Positions 27,322 through 35,166 of a stretch of DNA of 64,000 bases are shown piece by piece; position 1 is the first letter of the stretch; every line of letters starts with the position of its first letter. A model generated the notes under the pieces. It was not told where the DNA came from. It saw only the letters and a program-made list of their open reading frames with translations, and did no database searches. Location of the stretch: assembly GCF_016892765.1 (NCBI RefSeq), contig NZ_JAFEMD010000013.1:1-64000 (forward strand), in the 5' to 3' direction. The stretch is from Microvirga arvi (GTDB taxonomy: Bacteria; Pseudomonadota; Alphaproteobacteria; Rhizobiales; Beijerinckiaceae). The translations under genes were made by a program, and so were the position numbers.

Positions 27322-27939
27322 ATGCCCGCTCTCTGGACCCCCTCCGAAAACCTGCTGCTGGCCTCGACCAGCACGACCCGTCTCACGCTGCTCGTAAGCG
27401 CGGGCCTGCCCGTCGAGACGCAGGACTCGCGCATCGACGAGCGGGAAGTCGAGGCGGCGGCGGCGCATGAGGGCCTCGATCCCCCTTCGCTCGCAGGGCG
27501 GCTTGCGGCCGAAAAGGCTCTCGCGGTCAGCCGCCGCCACCCGGAGCGGGTGGTGCTCGGGGCCGATCAGGTGCTCGCCTGCGAGGGGGAGGTGTTCCAC
27601 AAGCCGGCGGACCGGGCTGCCGCGCAGGCGCAGCTGAGGCGCCTCGCCGGGAAGCGGCATGCCCTCCACTCGGCCGGAGCGGTTGCCATCGGCGGGCAGG
27701 TGGTCGAGCGCTTCTCGAACAGCGCCCATCTCACCATGCGGCCGCTGACGGACGAGGCCATCGCCCTCTATCTCGACCTTGCAGGCCCCGACGCGCTGAG
27801 GAGCGTCGGCGTTTACCAGCTCGAAGGGTTTGGCGTTCATCTCTTCGAGACGGTTGAGGGAGATCATTCGACCATCCTGGGGCTCCCCCTGCTCCCGCTT
27901 CTCGCCGCCCTGCGCCGTCTCGGCTGCCTGGCCCTCTGA
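27322..27939 (+). CDS. Maf-family nucleoside triphosphate pyrophosphatase
   Basis: A 205-residue Maf/Ham1-fold enzyme. Family members hydrolyse non-canonical or modified nucleoside triphosphates (dTTP/UTP or m7GTP types) to keep them out of nucleic acids. Motifs are LLLASTSTTRLTLL, the acidic VETQDSRIDEREVE, VLGADQVLACEGEVFHKP and the conserved substrate pocket VGVYQLEGFGVHLFETVEGDHSTILGLP region near residues 157-184. The usual ASxSPRR is ASTSTTR here, so the substrate class is uncertain. It begins three bases after ppsR, and aroE follows at 12 bases. Transcribed with its neighbours. Confidence 0.88.
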   Translation: MPALWTPSENLLLASTSTTRLTLLVSAGLPVETQDSRIDEREVEAAAAHEGLDPPSLAGRLAAEKALAVSRRHPERVVLGADQVLACEGEVFHKPADRAAAQAQLRRLAGKRHALHSAGAVAIGGQVVERFSNSAHLTMRPLTDEAIALYLDLAGPDALRSVGVYQLEGFGVHLFETVEGDHSTILGLPLLPLLAALRRLGCLAL

Positions 27940-27951
27940 GGATAGGAATCC

Positions 27952-28800
27952 ATGGCGAAAGCCTTCATCGTCGGCCACCCGATCAAGCATTCGCGCTCGC
28001 CGCTGATCCATGGCCATTGGCTGAAAGCTTACGGCCTCGACGGTTCTTATGAGCGGATCGATGTGGAGCCTGTGAATTTCGGGGAATTCCTGAGGAGCTT
28101 CCGGTCCCGGGGCTTTGCCGGGGGCAACGTCACCCTGCCCCACAAGGAAGCGGCCTTTGCCGGTGTCGACCGGCGAACGGCACAGGCGCAGCGCGTGGGG
28201 GCCGTCAACACGCTCTGGGCTGAGGACGGGCTGATCTGGGGCGACAACACGGATGTCACCGGATTCATGGCCCATCTCGATGCCAGCTTGGGGACAGGCT
28301 GGGAACAGGATGTGGACACGGCCCTGGTGCTCGGCGCCGGCGGAGCCGCCCGTGCCGTGGTCGCGGGCCTCCAGGACCGTCCCATCAAGCGCATCTTCGT
28401 GGCAAACCGCACCGGGTCGAAGGCGGAGGATCTGGCCCGCGATCTCAGGCCGGGCAGCCCCGTTGGTTTGGAGACCTCGGCCTGGGAGGCCCTCGGGCGG
28501 GTGATCCCGCATGCCCAGCTCATCGTCAACACCACGTCGCTGGGCATGGCAGGCCAGCCTTCCCTCACCTTGGATCTCTCCCGGTCTCCCCGGCGCGCGG
28601 CCGTTGCGGACATCGTCTATGTTCCCCTTAAAACGCCGCTGCTGGCCGCTGCCGCGGCGCAGGACCTGAGAACCGTCGACGGTCTCGGCATGCTGCTGCA
28701 CCAGGCGGTGCCCGGTTTCCGGCGCTGGTTCGGCGTGACGCCGGAGGTCACGCCTGGCTTGAGGGCGCTGATCCTCGCCGACATCGAGGGCACCCGATGA
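27952..28800 (+). CDS. aroE: Shikimate dehydrogenase (NADP+)
   Basis: A 282-residue enzyme reducing 3-dehydroshikimate to shikimate in aromatic amino acid synthesis. The substrate site is GHPIKHSRSPLIHGHW (S-x-S motif) near residues 6-21, with GGNVTLPHKEAAF carrying the catalytic Lys and WGDNTDVTGF carrying the catalytic Asp. The NADP-binding glycine loop is VLGAGGAARAVV and the adjacent basic ANRTGSK favours NADP. The C-terminus has GLGMLLHQAVPGFRRWFG. Length is normal. It overlaps coaE by 4 bases (ATGA). Confidence 0.96.
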   Translation: MAKAFIVGHPIKHSRSPLIHGHWLKAYGLDGSYERIDVEPVNFGEFLRSFRSRGFAGGNVTLPHKEAAFAGVDRRTAQAQRVGAVNTLWAEDGLIWGDNTDVTGFMAHLDASLGTGWEQDVDTALVLGAGGAARAVVAGLQDRPIKRIFVANRTGSKAEDLARDLRPGSPVGLETSAWEALGRVIPHAQLIVNTTSLGMAGQPSLTLDLSRSPRRAAVADIVYVPLKTPLLAAAAAQDLRTVDGLGMLLHQAVPGFRRWFGVTPEVTPGLRALILADIEGTR

Positions 28801-29402
28801 CCTTCGTGCTCGGGCTCACCGGCTCCATCGGCATGGGCAAGTCCGCCACCGCCGATCTCTTCCGCAGCCTCGGCGTCCCCGTTCACGATGCCGACGCCAT
28901 TGTGCACAGGCTCTACCGCGGCCGCGCCGCGCCACTGATCGAAAAGGCGTTTCCGGGCACCGTCGCGGAAGGCGCCGTCGACAGGGCCAAACTCGGAGCG
29001 GCGGTTCTGAACGATCCCGCACGGATGAAGGAGCTCGAAGCCATCGTGCATCCGCTGGTGCGGGAGGAGGAGGAGAGTTTCCTCGAGAGAGTGTCCGCAT
29101 TGTCGCCGGTGGCCGTGCTCGACATCCCCCTCCTGTTCGAGACCGGAGGCGAGAGGCGCTGCGATGCCACCCTCGTGGTCACGGCGCCATCCCATGTGCA
29201 GCGCGCGCGTGTGCTCGCCCGGCCCGGCATGACGGCGGAGAAATTTTCTGCCATCCTGGCCAGGCAGATGCCGGACGCCAGCAAGCGCGCCCGGTCCCAT
29301 TTTCTGGTCGACACCAGCCGCGGCTTCGCCTCTGCCGAGGCGCAGGTGCGGTCCATTCTTGCCTGTCTCGCCGGCCGTCCGGGACGGCGCCACCGTTTTT
29401 GA
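28797..29402 (+). CDS. coaE: Dephospho-CoA kinase
   Basis: A 201-residue P-loop kinase performing the last step of coenzyme A synthesis. The Walker A is GLTGSIGMGKS (6-16), followed by VHDADAIVHRLY, HPLVREEEESF, VLDIPLLFETGGE and the Arg-containing lid LARPGMTAEKFSAILARQMP. Start ATG 28797 overlaps the aroE stop (ATGA). Length is normal. The dnaQ gene follows after 16 bases. coaA, the first CoA-pathway enzyme, is encoded 10 kb away in the his block, but in a different unit. Confidence 0.95.
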   Translation: MTFVLGLTGSIGMGKSATADLFRSLGVPVHDADAIVHRLYRGRAAPLIEKAFPGTVAEGAVDRAKLGAAVLNDPARMKELEAIVHPLVREEEESFLERVSALSPVAVLDIPLLFETGGERRCDATLVVTAPSHVQRARVLARPGMTAEKFSAILARQMPDASKRARSHFLVDTSRGFASAEAQVRSILACLAGRPGRRHRF

Positions 29403-29418
29403 TGAAGAGTTGTCTCAG

Positions 29419-30141
29419 ATGTTGCGTGAAATCGTCCTTGATACCGAAACCACCGGCACCGACCCCGCCAAGGGCGACCGGGTGATCGAAATCGGCTGCG
29501 TCGAGCTCCTCAACCACATCCCCACGGGCAAGAGCTATCACGTCTACATCAACCCGGAACGGCCGGTCTCAGCCGGCGCCTTCGCCGTTCACGGGCTCTC
29601 CGACGAGTTCCTGGCCGACAAGCCGGTCTTTGCCACGATCGCCGACGAGTTCGCCGATTTCGTCGGCGATGCCCGGCTCGTCATTCATAATGCGGCCTTC
29701 GATATCGGCTTCCTCAATGCGGAACTCGCCCGCACCGGGCATCGGCCGTACAACCTCGCGGATGCGGTCGATACGCTGAGCATGGCCCGGCGCAAGCATC
29801 CGGGCGCGGCGAACAATCTCGATGCGCTCTGCACCCGCTATGGGATCGACAATTCCCGGCGCACCAAGCATGGGGCGCTCCTCGACGCCGAGATCCTGGC
29901 CGAGGTCTATATCGAGCTCATCGGCGGCCGGCAGGTGGGCTTCGACCTGTCCCTGAGGCCCTCCGCCCGGAGCCGTGCGGCGCAGGAGCAGGCCGCAGCC
30001 CGCGACGCACGGCCGCGGTCCCTGGTCTCGCGGCTGACGGATGCGGAGCGCGCTGCGCACGAGGCCTTCATCCAGTCGCTGGGAGAGAACGCGATCTGGC
30101 GCGAGTATCTCGGCAAGGCCACGCCGGAAGCATCTTCCTGA
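29419..30141 (+). CDS. dnaQ: DNA polymerase III subunit epsilon (proofreading exonuclease)
   Basis: A 240-residue 3'-5' exonuclease of the DEDDh type, the proofreading subunit of the replicative polymerase. ATG 29419 begins the family N-terminus MLREIVLDTETTGTDP; a longer frame from 29359 overlaps coaE and is rejected. Metal ligands are D8 and E10, with IHNAAFDIGFLNAEL and RTKHGALLDAEILAEVY carrying the further Asp and His. The C-terminal segment (about 185-240, Ala/Arg-rich) is the polymerase-binding tail. It closes the ppsR-maf-aroE-coaE-dnaQ run; a replication gene next to the origin. Confidence 0.95.
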   Translation: MLREIVLDTETTGTDPAKGDRVIEIGCVELLNHIPTGKSYHVYINPERPVSAGAFAVHGLSDEFLADKPVFATIADEFADFVGDARLVIHNAAFDIGFLNAELARTGHRPYNLADAVDTLSMARRKHPGAANNLDALCTRYGIDNSRRTKHGALLDAEILAEVYIELIGGRQVGFDLSLRPSARSRAAQEQAAARDARPRSLVSRLTDAERAAHEAFIQSLGENAIWREYLGKATPEASS

Positions 30142-30234
30142 GGTGCACAGCTTCAAAGAGCAGGTGTCCTTAGCGAGGCTAGGCGTCTCGGATAGATTGG
30201 TTGAATACCGACTTTCAATGGTAGGATCGAAGCC

Positions 30235-30561
30235 CTAGAGGATAGTCTCGATCCCTTTCTTATCAGCGAGAGCTAGCAGCTTAAGGGCGGAGCCGGTCGG
30301 CTTCTTCTCCCCACGCTCCCACTTGCTCACCATGTTGGCAGTGACGTTGAGAGCTGCTGCAAAGGTCGCTTGGCTCATAAGGGATTTCTCCCGGATCCGC
30401 CTCACGTCATCTGGCTCTATAGGGTCCACAGGGGTGAGACATGCCACATCGAAGTGGCGCATCGTTGCCTTATCGATGGCGCCTACCTTGTGGAGGCCCT
30501 TCATCGCCAGATGGACTGATCGAAGCGGATCGCTCCGATATGCCTTTCTGGTACTTTTCAT
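30235..30561 (-). CDS. Helix-turn-helix antitoxin of a type II TA pair (NadS-like)
   Basis: A 108-residue XRE-type DNA-binding antitoxin. ATG 30561 gives MKSTRKAYRSDPLRS; a TTG two codons upstream is less likely. The N-terminal part (VHLAMKGLHKVGAIDKATMRHF) is typical of antitoxins paired with this toxin family. The helix-turn-helix is residues about 50-85 (DVRRIREKSLMSQATFAAAL, NVTANMVSKWERGEKKPTG). It should neutralise the toxin and repress the operon. It overlaps the toxin reading frame by 92 bases. GC content is visibly lower than in neighbouring genes, suggesting acquisition by transfer. Confidence 0.85.
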   Translation of the reverse strand: MKSTRKAYRSDPLRSVHLAMKGLHKVGAIDKATMRHFDVACLTPVDPIEPDDVRRIREKSLMSQATFAAALNVTANMVSKWERGEKKPTGSALKLLALADKKGIETIL

Positions 30562-30910
30562 ATTCAATCTCGATCCATTCTCCGGTGTCGATCAACGCCG
30601 GGATATGCACGTCTCCGATATTCGCAAGCACTTTGGCCGCGTCTCGAAAGACGGTTTCCTCGTATGAGGATAGATTGGCTTTCCGACTCTTCGGAAAGAT
30701 GTGGAGAAACACCGCTCTATCGCCCCGCTTGTAGACGATAACAGTCCGGTAATCTCCAGAGCGGCCCATCCGCTGCTTGATCAGGAACTTCCCGACTTCA
30801 GAATCGATATGGCCTTTTTCTGCGCGGGCAATTGCTTCGCACAGGTCTTCATCACTGATCTTGTTCTTACGCGCCTCGCGGGCCGCGTCCTTTAACTTGT
30901 AAACTTTCAT
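30470..30910 (-). CDS. RelE/HigB-like toxin of a type II TA pair (PF06296-type)
   Basis: A 146-residue protein. The first ~115 residues match RelE-like toxins that cleave mRNA on the ribosome: MKVYKLKDAAREARKNKISD, DLCEAIARAEKGHIDSEVGK, KQRMGRSGDYRTVIVYKRGD, FLHIFPKSRKANLSSYEETV. It is the first gene of the pair. The C-terminal ~30 residues after EYEKY (QKGISERSASISPSGDE...) are encoded where the antitoxin is read in another frame and are low-complexity. A natural stop near the antitoxin start may have been lost. About 47-53% GC on two hand-counted lines against about 70% nearby. Confidence 0.85.
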   Translation of the reverse strand: MKVYKLKDAAREARKNKISDEDLCEAIARAEKGHIDSEVGKFLIKQRMGRSGDYRTVIVYKRGDRAVFLHIFPKSRKANLSSYEETVFRDAAKVLANIGDVHIPALIDTGEWIEIEYEKYQKGISERSASISPSGDEGPPQGRRHR

Positions 30911-31017
30911 AGCGACCTCGGATCGCAGGGAAGGCGAATGTCATGCCTTTGGTCATCGGGTTTACTCCTTGTGGGGTGGATGTCGGGCGGTGTTGACGGA
31001 AGCATCGAAGCGCTACC

Positions 31018-31049
31018 GGCATCGTTGATGCCGCCGGATCAACGATGCC
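31018..31049. promoter_or_regulatory. Inverted repeat upstream of the toxin-antitoxin operon (possible operator)
   Basis: Arms GGCATCGTTGA (31018-31028) and TCAACGATGCC (31039-31049) are perfectly complementary with a 10-base spacer. It lies 108 bases before the toxin start codon. A site of this form could bind the dimeric HTH antitoxin, or it could be a hairpin between the TA pair and secB. Confidence 0.45.
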
Positions 31050-31106
31050 AATAATCTATAGTCCCTAGGACCACAAATCAAGACAGCCTGAAACGAGCTG
31101 GACAAT

Positions 31107-31136
31107 AAAAAAGGTGGAGCGGTTGTCCGCTCCACC
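31107..31136 (-). terminator. Rho-independent terminator of secB
   Basis: On the minus strand: GGTGGAGCGG, loop ACAA, CCGCTCCACC, then TTTTTTATTG. A perfect 10-bp stem with a U-tract about 30 bases after the secB stop. Confidence 0.9.
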
Positions 31137-31165
31137 CAAAGATCGCAATAAAGCTACGTTCGTTT

Positions 31166-31645
31166 TTACGACAGCGTCTGGCCGCCGTTCTGCTGACCCT
31201 GCACCTCGGCGGCGCGCTGGCGGTAGAGAGCCACGAAATCGATCGGGTCGATATAGAGGGGCGGGAAGCCGCCGTTGCGCACCGCATCGGCCACGATCTG
31301 GCGGGCGAAGGGGAACAGCAGGCGCGGGCACTCGATCATCACGACGGGGTGCAGCTGCTCCTGCGGGATGTTCTGGATGCGGAACACGCCCGAATAGGTC
31401 AGCTCGAAGGCGAACAGCACCTCCTTGCCGCCGATCTTGGCATCGCCCTCGAGGGTGAGGTCGACTTCGAAATCGGCCTCGGCAAGCTGCTTGGCATTCA
31501 CGTTGACCTGCAGGTTGATCTGCGGGCCTTCCGTCTGCTGCTGTAGGGAGCGGGGCGCGTTGGGGTTCTCGAAGGAGAAATCCTTGCAGTATTGCGCAAG
31601 GGCGTTGAGCGCGGGCGCTCCGTTGTTTGCCGGATTCTCGGCCAT
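31166..31645 (-). CDS. secB: Protein-export chaperone SecB
   Basis: A 159-residue tetrameric cytosolic chaperone that keeps precursors unfolded and hands them to SecA. Typical wording includes [80 protein letters not shown] and [17 protein letters not shown]. Length is normal for alphaproteobacteria. It is divergent from timA over a 265-base spacer in which I see no further gene. A strong intrinsic terminator follows. Confidence 0.96.
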   Translation of the reverse strand: MAENPANNGAPALNALAQYCKDFSFENPNAPRSLQQQTEGPQINLQVNVNAKQLAEADFEVDLTLEGDAKIGGKEVLFAFELTYSGVFRIQNIPQEQLHPVVMIECPRLLFPFARQIVADAVRNGGFPPLYIDPIDFVALYRQRAAEVQGQQNGGQTLS

Positions 31646-31910
31646 GGTCTCATGCTCCCTAAGGGGGTGTGTCTCATCGGGCCCGGATGGAACGCTTTAT
31701 CAGCAAAGCTCCGGCTCGCCTCGGGCCATCGGTCTCCGCGCTACCACGCTTCTCATGCGGGAAGCAAGATTTGAGCCGACGCATTCGCTTGTCGGAGCCG
31801 GAGGTGGATGTTACGACCTCAAGACCCCATATGCGAAGGATGACACCTTCGCCTCCTCGATACAACGTCCGGCGACAACCGGGCGCGGGCAGGCTCACAA
31901 CGGATCGACG

Positions 31911-32633
31911 ATGCAGGAATCCTTCGACATCACGACCCTTATTTTCATCGTTCTCGCCGTATTCGTGATCTGGCGCCTCCGCTCCGTTCTGGGGCAGAAG
32001 ACCGGGAGCGAACAGCCGCCCTTCGATCCGATGTCGCGCCGTGATGCCCCCTTGCGTCCGGGCAATGCGCCGGCGGAGCCGGATCACAATGTGGTGCGCC
32101 TCCCTGGAGCCAATGGGGCGCGTCCCGCCGCCGAAATTCCCCCGGCCGAGCGCTGGAAGGGCATCGCCGAGCCGGGCACGCCCATGGCCGAGGCCCTCGA
32201 CGGCATCGTGCGCCTCGAGCCCGACTTCAATCCCGCCGAGTTTCTCGAGGGCGCGAAGGGCGCCTACGAGATGATCGTCACCGCCTTTGCCCAGGGCGAT
32301 CGCAAGACCCTCAAGGACCTGCTTTCCCGCGAGGTCTACGAGGGCTTCGAGCGGGCCATCACCGAGCGCGAGCGCCGGGGCGAGACGGTGGAGACCACCT
32401 TCGTGTCCATCGACAAGGCCGAGATGGCCGGGGCCGAGCTCCAGGGCAAGAATGCGCAGATCGTGGTGCGCTTCCTCTCCAAGCTGATCACCGCCACCCG
32501 GGACGCCTCCGGCACCGTAGTGGACGGCAGCCCCGAGGCCGTGGCCGACGTCACCGATGTCTGGACCTTCGCCCGCACCCTGGGCAGCCGCGATCCCAAC
32601 TGGCAGCTCGTGGCGACCGAAGCGGGGCAATGA
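31911..32633 (+). CDS. Tim44-like protein TimA
   Basis: A 240-residue inner-membrane protein with one N-terminal transmembrane helix (about 8-24, TTLIFIVLAVFVIWRLRSVL), a proline-rich linker and a C-terminal Tim44 domain (FLEGAKGAYEMIVTAFAQGD, LKDLLSREVYEGFERAI, VVDGSPEAVADVTDVWTFAR). It is the bacterial homologue of the mitochondrial import motor anchor Tim44. Its bacterial role is not firmly known. ATG 31911 is chosen as the first start that directly precedes the membrane helix. It overlaps mltA by four bases, forming timA-mltA-smr. Confidence 0.9.
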   Translation: MQESFDITTLIFIVLAVFVIWRLRSVLGQKTGSEQPPFDPMSRRDAPLRPGNAPAEPDHNVVRLPGANGARPAAEIPPAERWKGIAEPGTPMAEALDGIVRLEPDFNPAEFLEGAKGAYEMIVTAFAQGDRKTLKDLLSREVYEGFERAITERERRGETVETTFVSIDKAEMAGAELQGKNAQIVVRFLSKLITATRDASGTVVDGSPEAVADVTDVWTFARTLGSRDPNWQLVATEAGQ

Positions 32634-33802
32634 GGCATGCCGGGCGGGTCCTTTTTGCCTGTCTCCTTGCCTGGACGCTGAGCATGTCCGATGCCGCGGC
32701 CGGATTGGCGCTAAAGGATCAGGCGCGGCTCGAGCCTCTCAGCTTCGCGGATCTCGCCGGATGGGCGGCGGACGACCACGCCGCCGCCTTCCGGGCCTTC
32801 CTGCGCTCCTGCCGGGCGCTCGATACCGCCTCGGCCGAATTGCGGCCGGCGCAGACGCCTCAAGGTAGCCTGCTCGCCGTCTGCCGGGAGGCCCTGAAGA
32901 CGCCCGATGCGGACGGGGCCGCGGCAAGGCGCTTCTTCGAGACGCATTTCCAGCCCCTTGTGGTCGTTCCCCATTTCGGCACCGGCTTTCTCACGGGCTA
33001 TTACGAGCCGGAATTCCAGGGGTCGCGCGTTCCGGACGCCATCTACAGATTTCCCCTCCTCGACCGCCCCGAGGATCTGGTCACCATTCCGCAGGGCGAG
33101 ACCCTGCCCGGTCTCGACAAGGGCCTTCACGCGGCCCGGCGCACCAAGGATGGCTTTGAGCCCTATCCCGACCGGGCCGCCATCGAGGAAGGGGCCTTGG
33201 GTCCGCTTGCCAGGCCGATCGTCTACTTGAGCGAGCCGGGCGAGGCCTTCATCATCCATGTGCAGGGCTCGGCCCGCATCCGCCTGACCGACGGCTCCGT
33301 GATGCGCATCGCCTATGCCGGGCGCAACGGGCGGCCCTACACCTCCATCGGCCGCCTGCTGGTGCAGCGGGGCGAGATGGACCTGGAGACCATGACCCTC
33401 GACAGGCTCATGGGCTGGCTGAGGGAGCATCCGGAACCGGCCAAGGCCCTGATGCGGCAGAACCAATCCTACATCTTTTTCCGCGAAGCGGCGGAGCTGG
33501 CACCGGAGGACGGCCCCATCGGCGGCGCCGGCATTCCGCTCGTGCCGGGACGAAGCCTCGCGGTCGACCGCTCGCTCTGGGCTTACGGCCTGCCGGTCTG
33601 GCTCGACGGGCAATTGCCTCTGACCCTCGACAAGACCGAGCCCCTGCAACGGCTCATGATCGCGCAGGATACGGGCTCGGCCATCGTCGGCCCGGCCCGG
33701 GGCGATTTCTTCTTCGGCAGCGGCGAGGAGGCCGGCCGGCGGGCCGGCCTCCTGCGTCATCCCGTGCGCTTCGTGGTCCTTGAGCCCAAATCCCGTTCAT
33801 GA
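32630..33802 (+). CDS. mltA: Membrane-bound lytic murein transglycosylase A (MltA)
   Basis: A 390-residue exported peptidoglycan-cleaving enzyme that makes 1,6-anhydro-muropeptides. The signal peptide is at 1-24 (VLFACLLAWTLSMSDAAAG) without a lipobox. The MltA domain includes FGTGFLTGYYEPEFQGS and FIIHVQGSARIRLTDGS. The 3D domain near the C-terminus has LMIAQDTGSAIVGPARGDFF with two Asp residues typical of the active site. Length is normal. It overlaps timA by 4 bases and smr by 4 bases, consistent with tight translational coupling. Confidence 0.94.
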   Translation: MRHAGRVLFACLLAWTLSMSDAAAGLALKDQARLEPLSFADLAGWAADDHAAAFRAFLRSCRALDTASAELRPAQTPQGSLLAVCREALKTPDADGAAARRFFETHFQPLVVVPHFGTGFLTGYYEPEFQGSRVPDAIYRFPLLDRPEDLVTIPQGETLPGLDKGLHAARRTKDGFEPYPDRAAIEEGALGPLARPIVYLSEPGEAFIIHVQGSARIRLTDGSVMRIAYAGRNGRPYTSIGRLLVQRGEMDLETMTLDRLMGWLREHPEPAKALMRQNQSYIFFREAAELAPEDGPIGGAGIPLVPGRSLAVDRSLWAYGLPVWLDGQLPLTLDKTEPLQRLMIAQDTGSAIVGPARGDFFFGSGEEAGRRAGLLRHPVRFVVLEPKSRS

Positions 33803-34365
33803 CCAAGAGAAGCCGTACGCGCCAGCTCAGCCCCGAGGAGAAGCGGCTCTGGTCCCATGTGGCCCGGCATGTGAAGCCCATGCAGGGCAAGGTCCTGCCG
33901 CCCGAGCCCGAGCCGGAGGACAAGCCCGCCACGGCCCCTGCCCCGCAGGTGACGGCGCCCGTATCCGCGCTGCCCCCGCTCCCGCCCTCCAAACCCCTCA
34001 TGCCTGCGCTTGCTCCTGTCGAGCGCAAGACGCTTCAGGCCCTGCGCCGGGGCCGCAAGGAGGTGGACAGCGTCATCGACCTGCACGGCATGCGCCAGGA
34101 GGAGGCGCATTTCGCTCTCCTGAGCTTCCTGCATCGGGCGCAGGGCTCCGGATACGGGCTCGTCCTCGTGATCACCGGCAAGGGCGGTGCGGCCGTGAGC
34201 AGCGGCCTGTTCGAGGAGCGCGGCGTGTTGCGGCGCATGGTGCCGCATTGGCTGCGGCTGCCCGATCTGCGCCACCTGGTGATCGGCTTCGAGGAGGCCT
34301 CCTCCCAGCATGGCGGATCCGGTGCAATCTATGTCAGGCTCCGCCGGCGGCGGGGCTCCCGTTGA
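33799..34365 (+). CDS. Smr-domain protein
   Basis: A 188-residue protein with a basic, proline-rich N-terminal half (about 1-75) and a C-terminal Smr domain: VIDLHGMRQEEAHFALLSFL, GLVLVITGKGGAAVSSG, LRRMVPHWLRLPDLRHLVIG and HGGSGAIYVRLRRRRGSR. The HG/TGKG pattern is that of DNA-nicking or RNA-cleaving Smr proteins, but it is a stand-alone protein and not fused to MutS. It is the third gene of the timA-mltA-smr unit, with an ATGA overlap. Function in this group is not settled. Confidence 0.9.
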   Translation: MTKRSRTRQLSPEEKRLWSHVARHVKPMQGKVLPPEPEPEDKPATAPAPQVTAPVSALPPLPPSKPLMPALAPVERKTLQALRRGRKEVDSVIDLHGMRQEEAHFALLSFLHRAQGSGYGLVLVITGKGGAAVSSGLFEERGVLRRMVPHWLRLPDLRHLVIGFEEASSQHGGSGAIYVRLRRRRGSR

Positions 34366-34378
34366 TTGGTGTCGAATA

Positions 34379-34413
34379 TTCTCACATAAAACCGGCAACC
34401 ATTTTTGTGAAAA
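34379..34413. promoter_or_regulatory. Interrupted inverted repeat upstream of the XRE regulator
   Basis: TTCTCACATAAAA and TTTTTGTGAAAA are near-complementary arms about 10 bases apart, 16 bases before ATG 34429. A self-binding operator for the XRE protein is possible. Confidence 0.35.
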
Positions 34414-34428
34414 CGCTCCAGGTAGACA

Positions 34429-34845
34429 ATGACTCCCTTCGGTGAACGGGTGCGGCAGCTGCGTCGCGAGCATGGGCGGATGTTGAAGGACATGGCCGCG
34501 CATCTCGGCGTCTCGAGCGCCTATCTCTCGGCCCTGGAGCGCGGCGAGCGCGGCAAGCCGACCTGGACCCTGCTCCAGGGTGTCCTGCAGTATTTTCACA
34601 TCATCTGGGACGAGGCCGACGAACTCGCCCGGCTCGCGGACCTGTCCGATCCGCGGGTGAAGATCGATACGGCCAACACCGACGCCAAAGCGACGCTGCT
34701 GGCCAACCGCCTGGCGCGCGAGATCCGTGGCCTCACCCCGGACGAATTGGGTCAGATGCTTGCGGTGCTCGACCAGGCGCAGGAGCGGGAGCGCAGGGCT
34801 GCTTTTGACGGCGTCTCTTCCCTCCCCCTTGCGGGGAGGGATTGA
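34429..34845 (+). CDS. XRE-family transcriptional regulator
   Basis: A 138-residue helix-turn-helix protein. The DNA-binding domain is residues about 3-65 (FGERVRQLRREHGRMLKDMA, HLGVSSAYLSALERGERGKP). The remainder is a short helical region with ILDQAQERERR-like LAVLDQAQERERRAA. The last nine residues (SSLPLAGRD) and the stop codon are encoded by the left end of an intergenic hairpin repeat, so the C-terminus is of recent origin. It follows smr after 63 bases, a usual neighbour in this order. Targets unknown; autoregulation is suggested by an inverted repeat upstream. Confidence 0.88.
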   Translation: MTPFGERVRQLRREHGRMLKDMAAHLGVSSAYLSALERGERGKPTWTLLQGVLQYFHIIWDEADELARLADLSDPRVKIDTANTDAKATLLANRLAREIRGLTPDELGQMLAVLDQAQERERRAAFDGVSSLPLAGRD

Positions 34846-35088
34846 GGGTGGGGGTCGCAAAGCCGGAGCGATACTCTTCATCCAGAAGGCGTGACGGTCA
34901 TACAGCCTTACCTCTCCCCGGTGGGGAGAGGTCGAGCGCAGCGAGGGTGAGGGGGAGAGCGTTCTCCGGATAAGCCTGTAACCCCTCACCCGGACCTCTC
35001 CCTCAGGGAGAGGTGAACCCGTGCGACACCGCACTGTCGCTCACCCGGTCGCACCACCCCCACCCCTCCAAGCAAGGGGGAAGGGAAT
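34817..35088. repeat. Composite mosaic intergenic repeat, copy 2
   Basis: Same order and orientation of four hairpin modules as at 1174-1458: CCCTCCCCCTTGCGGGGAGG, CCTCTCCCCGGTGGGGAGAGG-type, CCTCTCCCTCAGGGAGAGG-type and CCCTCCAAGCAAGGGGG-type. The spacer sequences between them are also similar (for example GCGCAGCGAGGGTGAGGGGG). It fills the 321-base gap between the XRE and PfkB genes and overlaps the last codons of the XRE gene. Confidence 0.85.
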
Positions 35089-35166
35089 CAGCCAAAGGGC
35101 TTCAGCCCTTGACCTGCCCTGCCCCGGATGCGAAAGCGCCCCGTCTTTTCTCGAAACCGGTGGCTC

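Noticed and set aside
26446-28701. A 751-codon open frame on the minus strand opposite ppsR, maf and aroE
   Set aside because: High GC makes antisense frames long. The protein has no recognisable domain, and the plus strand carries three firmly identified genes.
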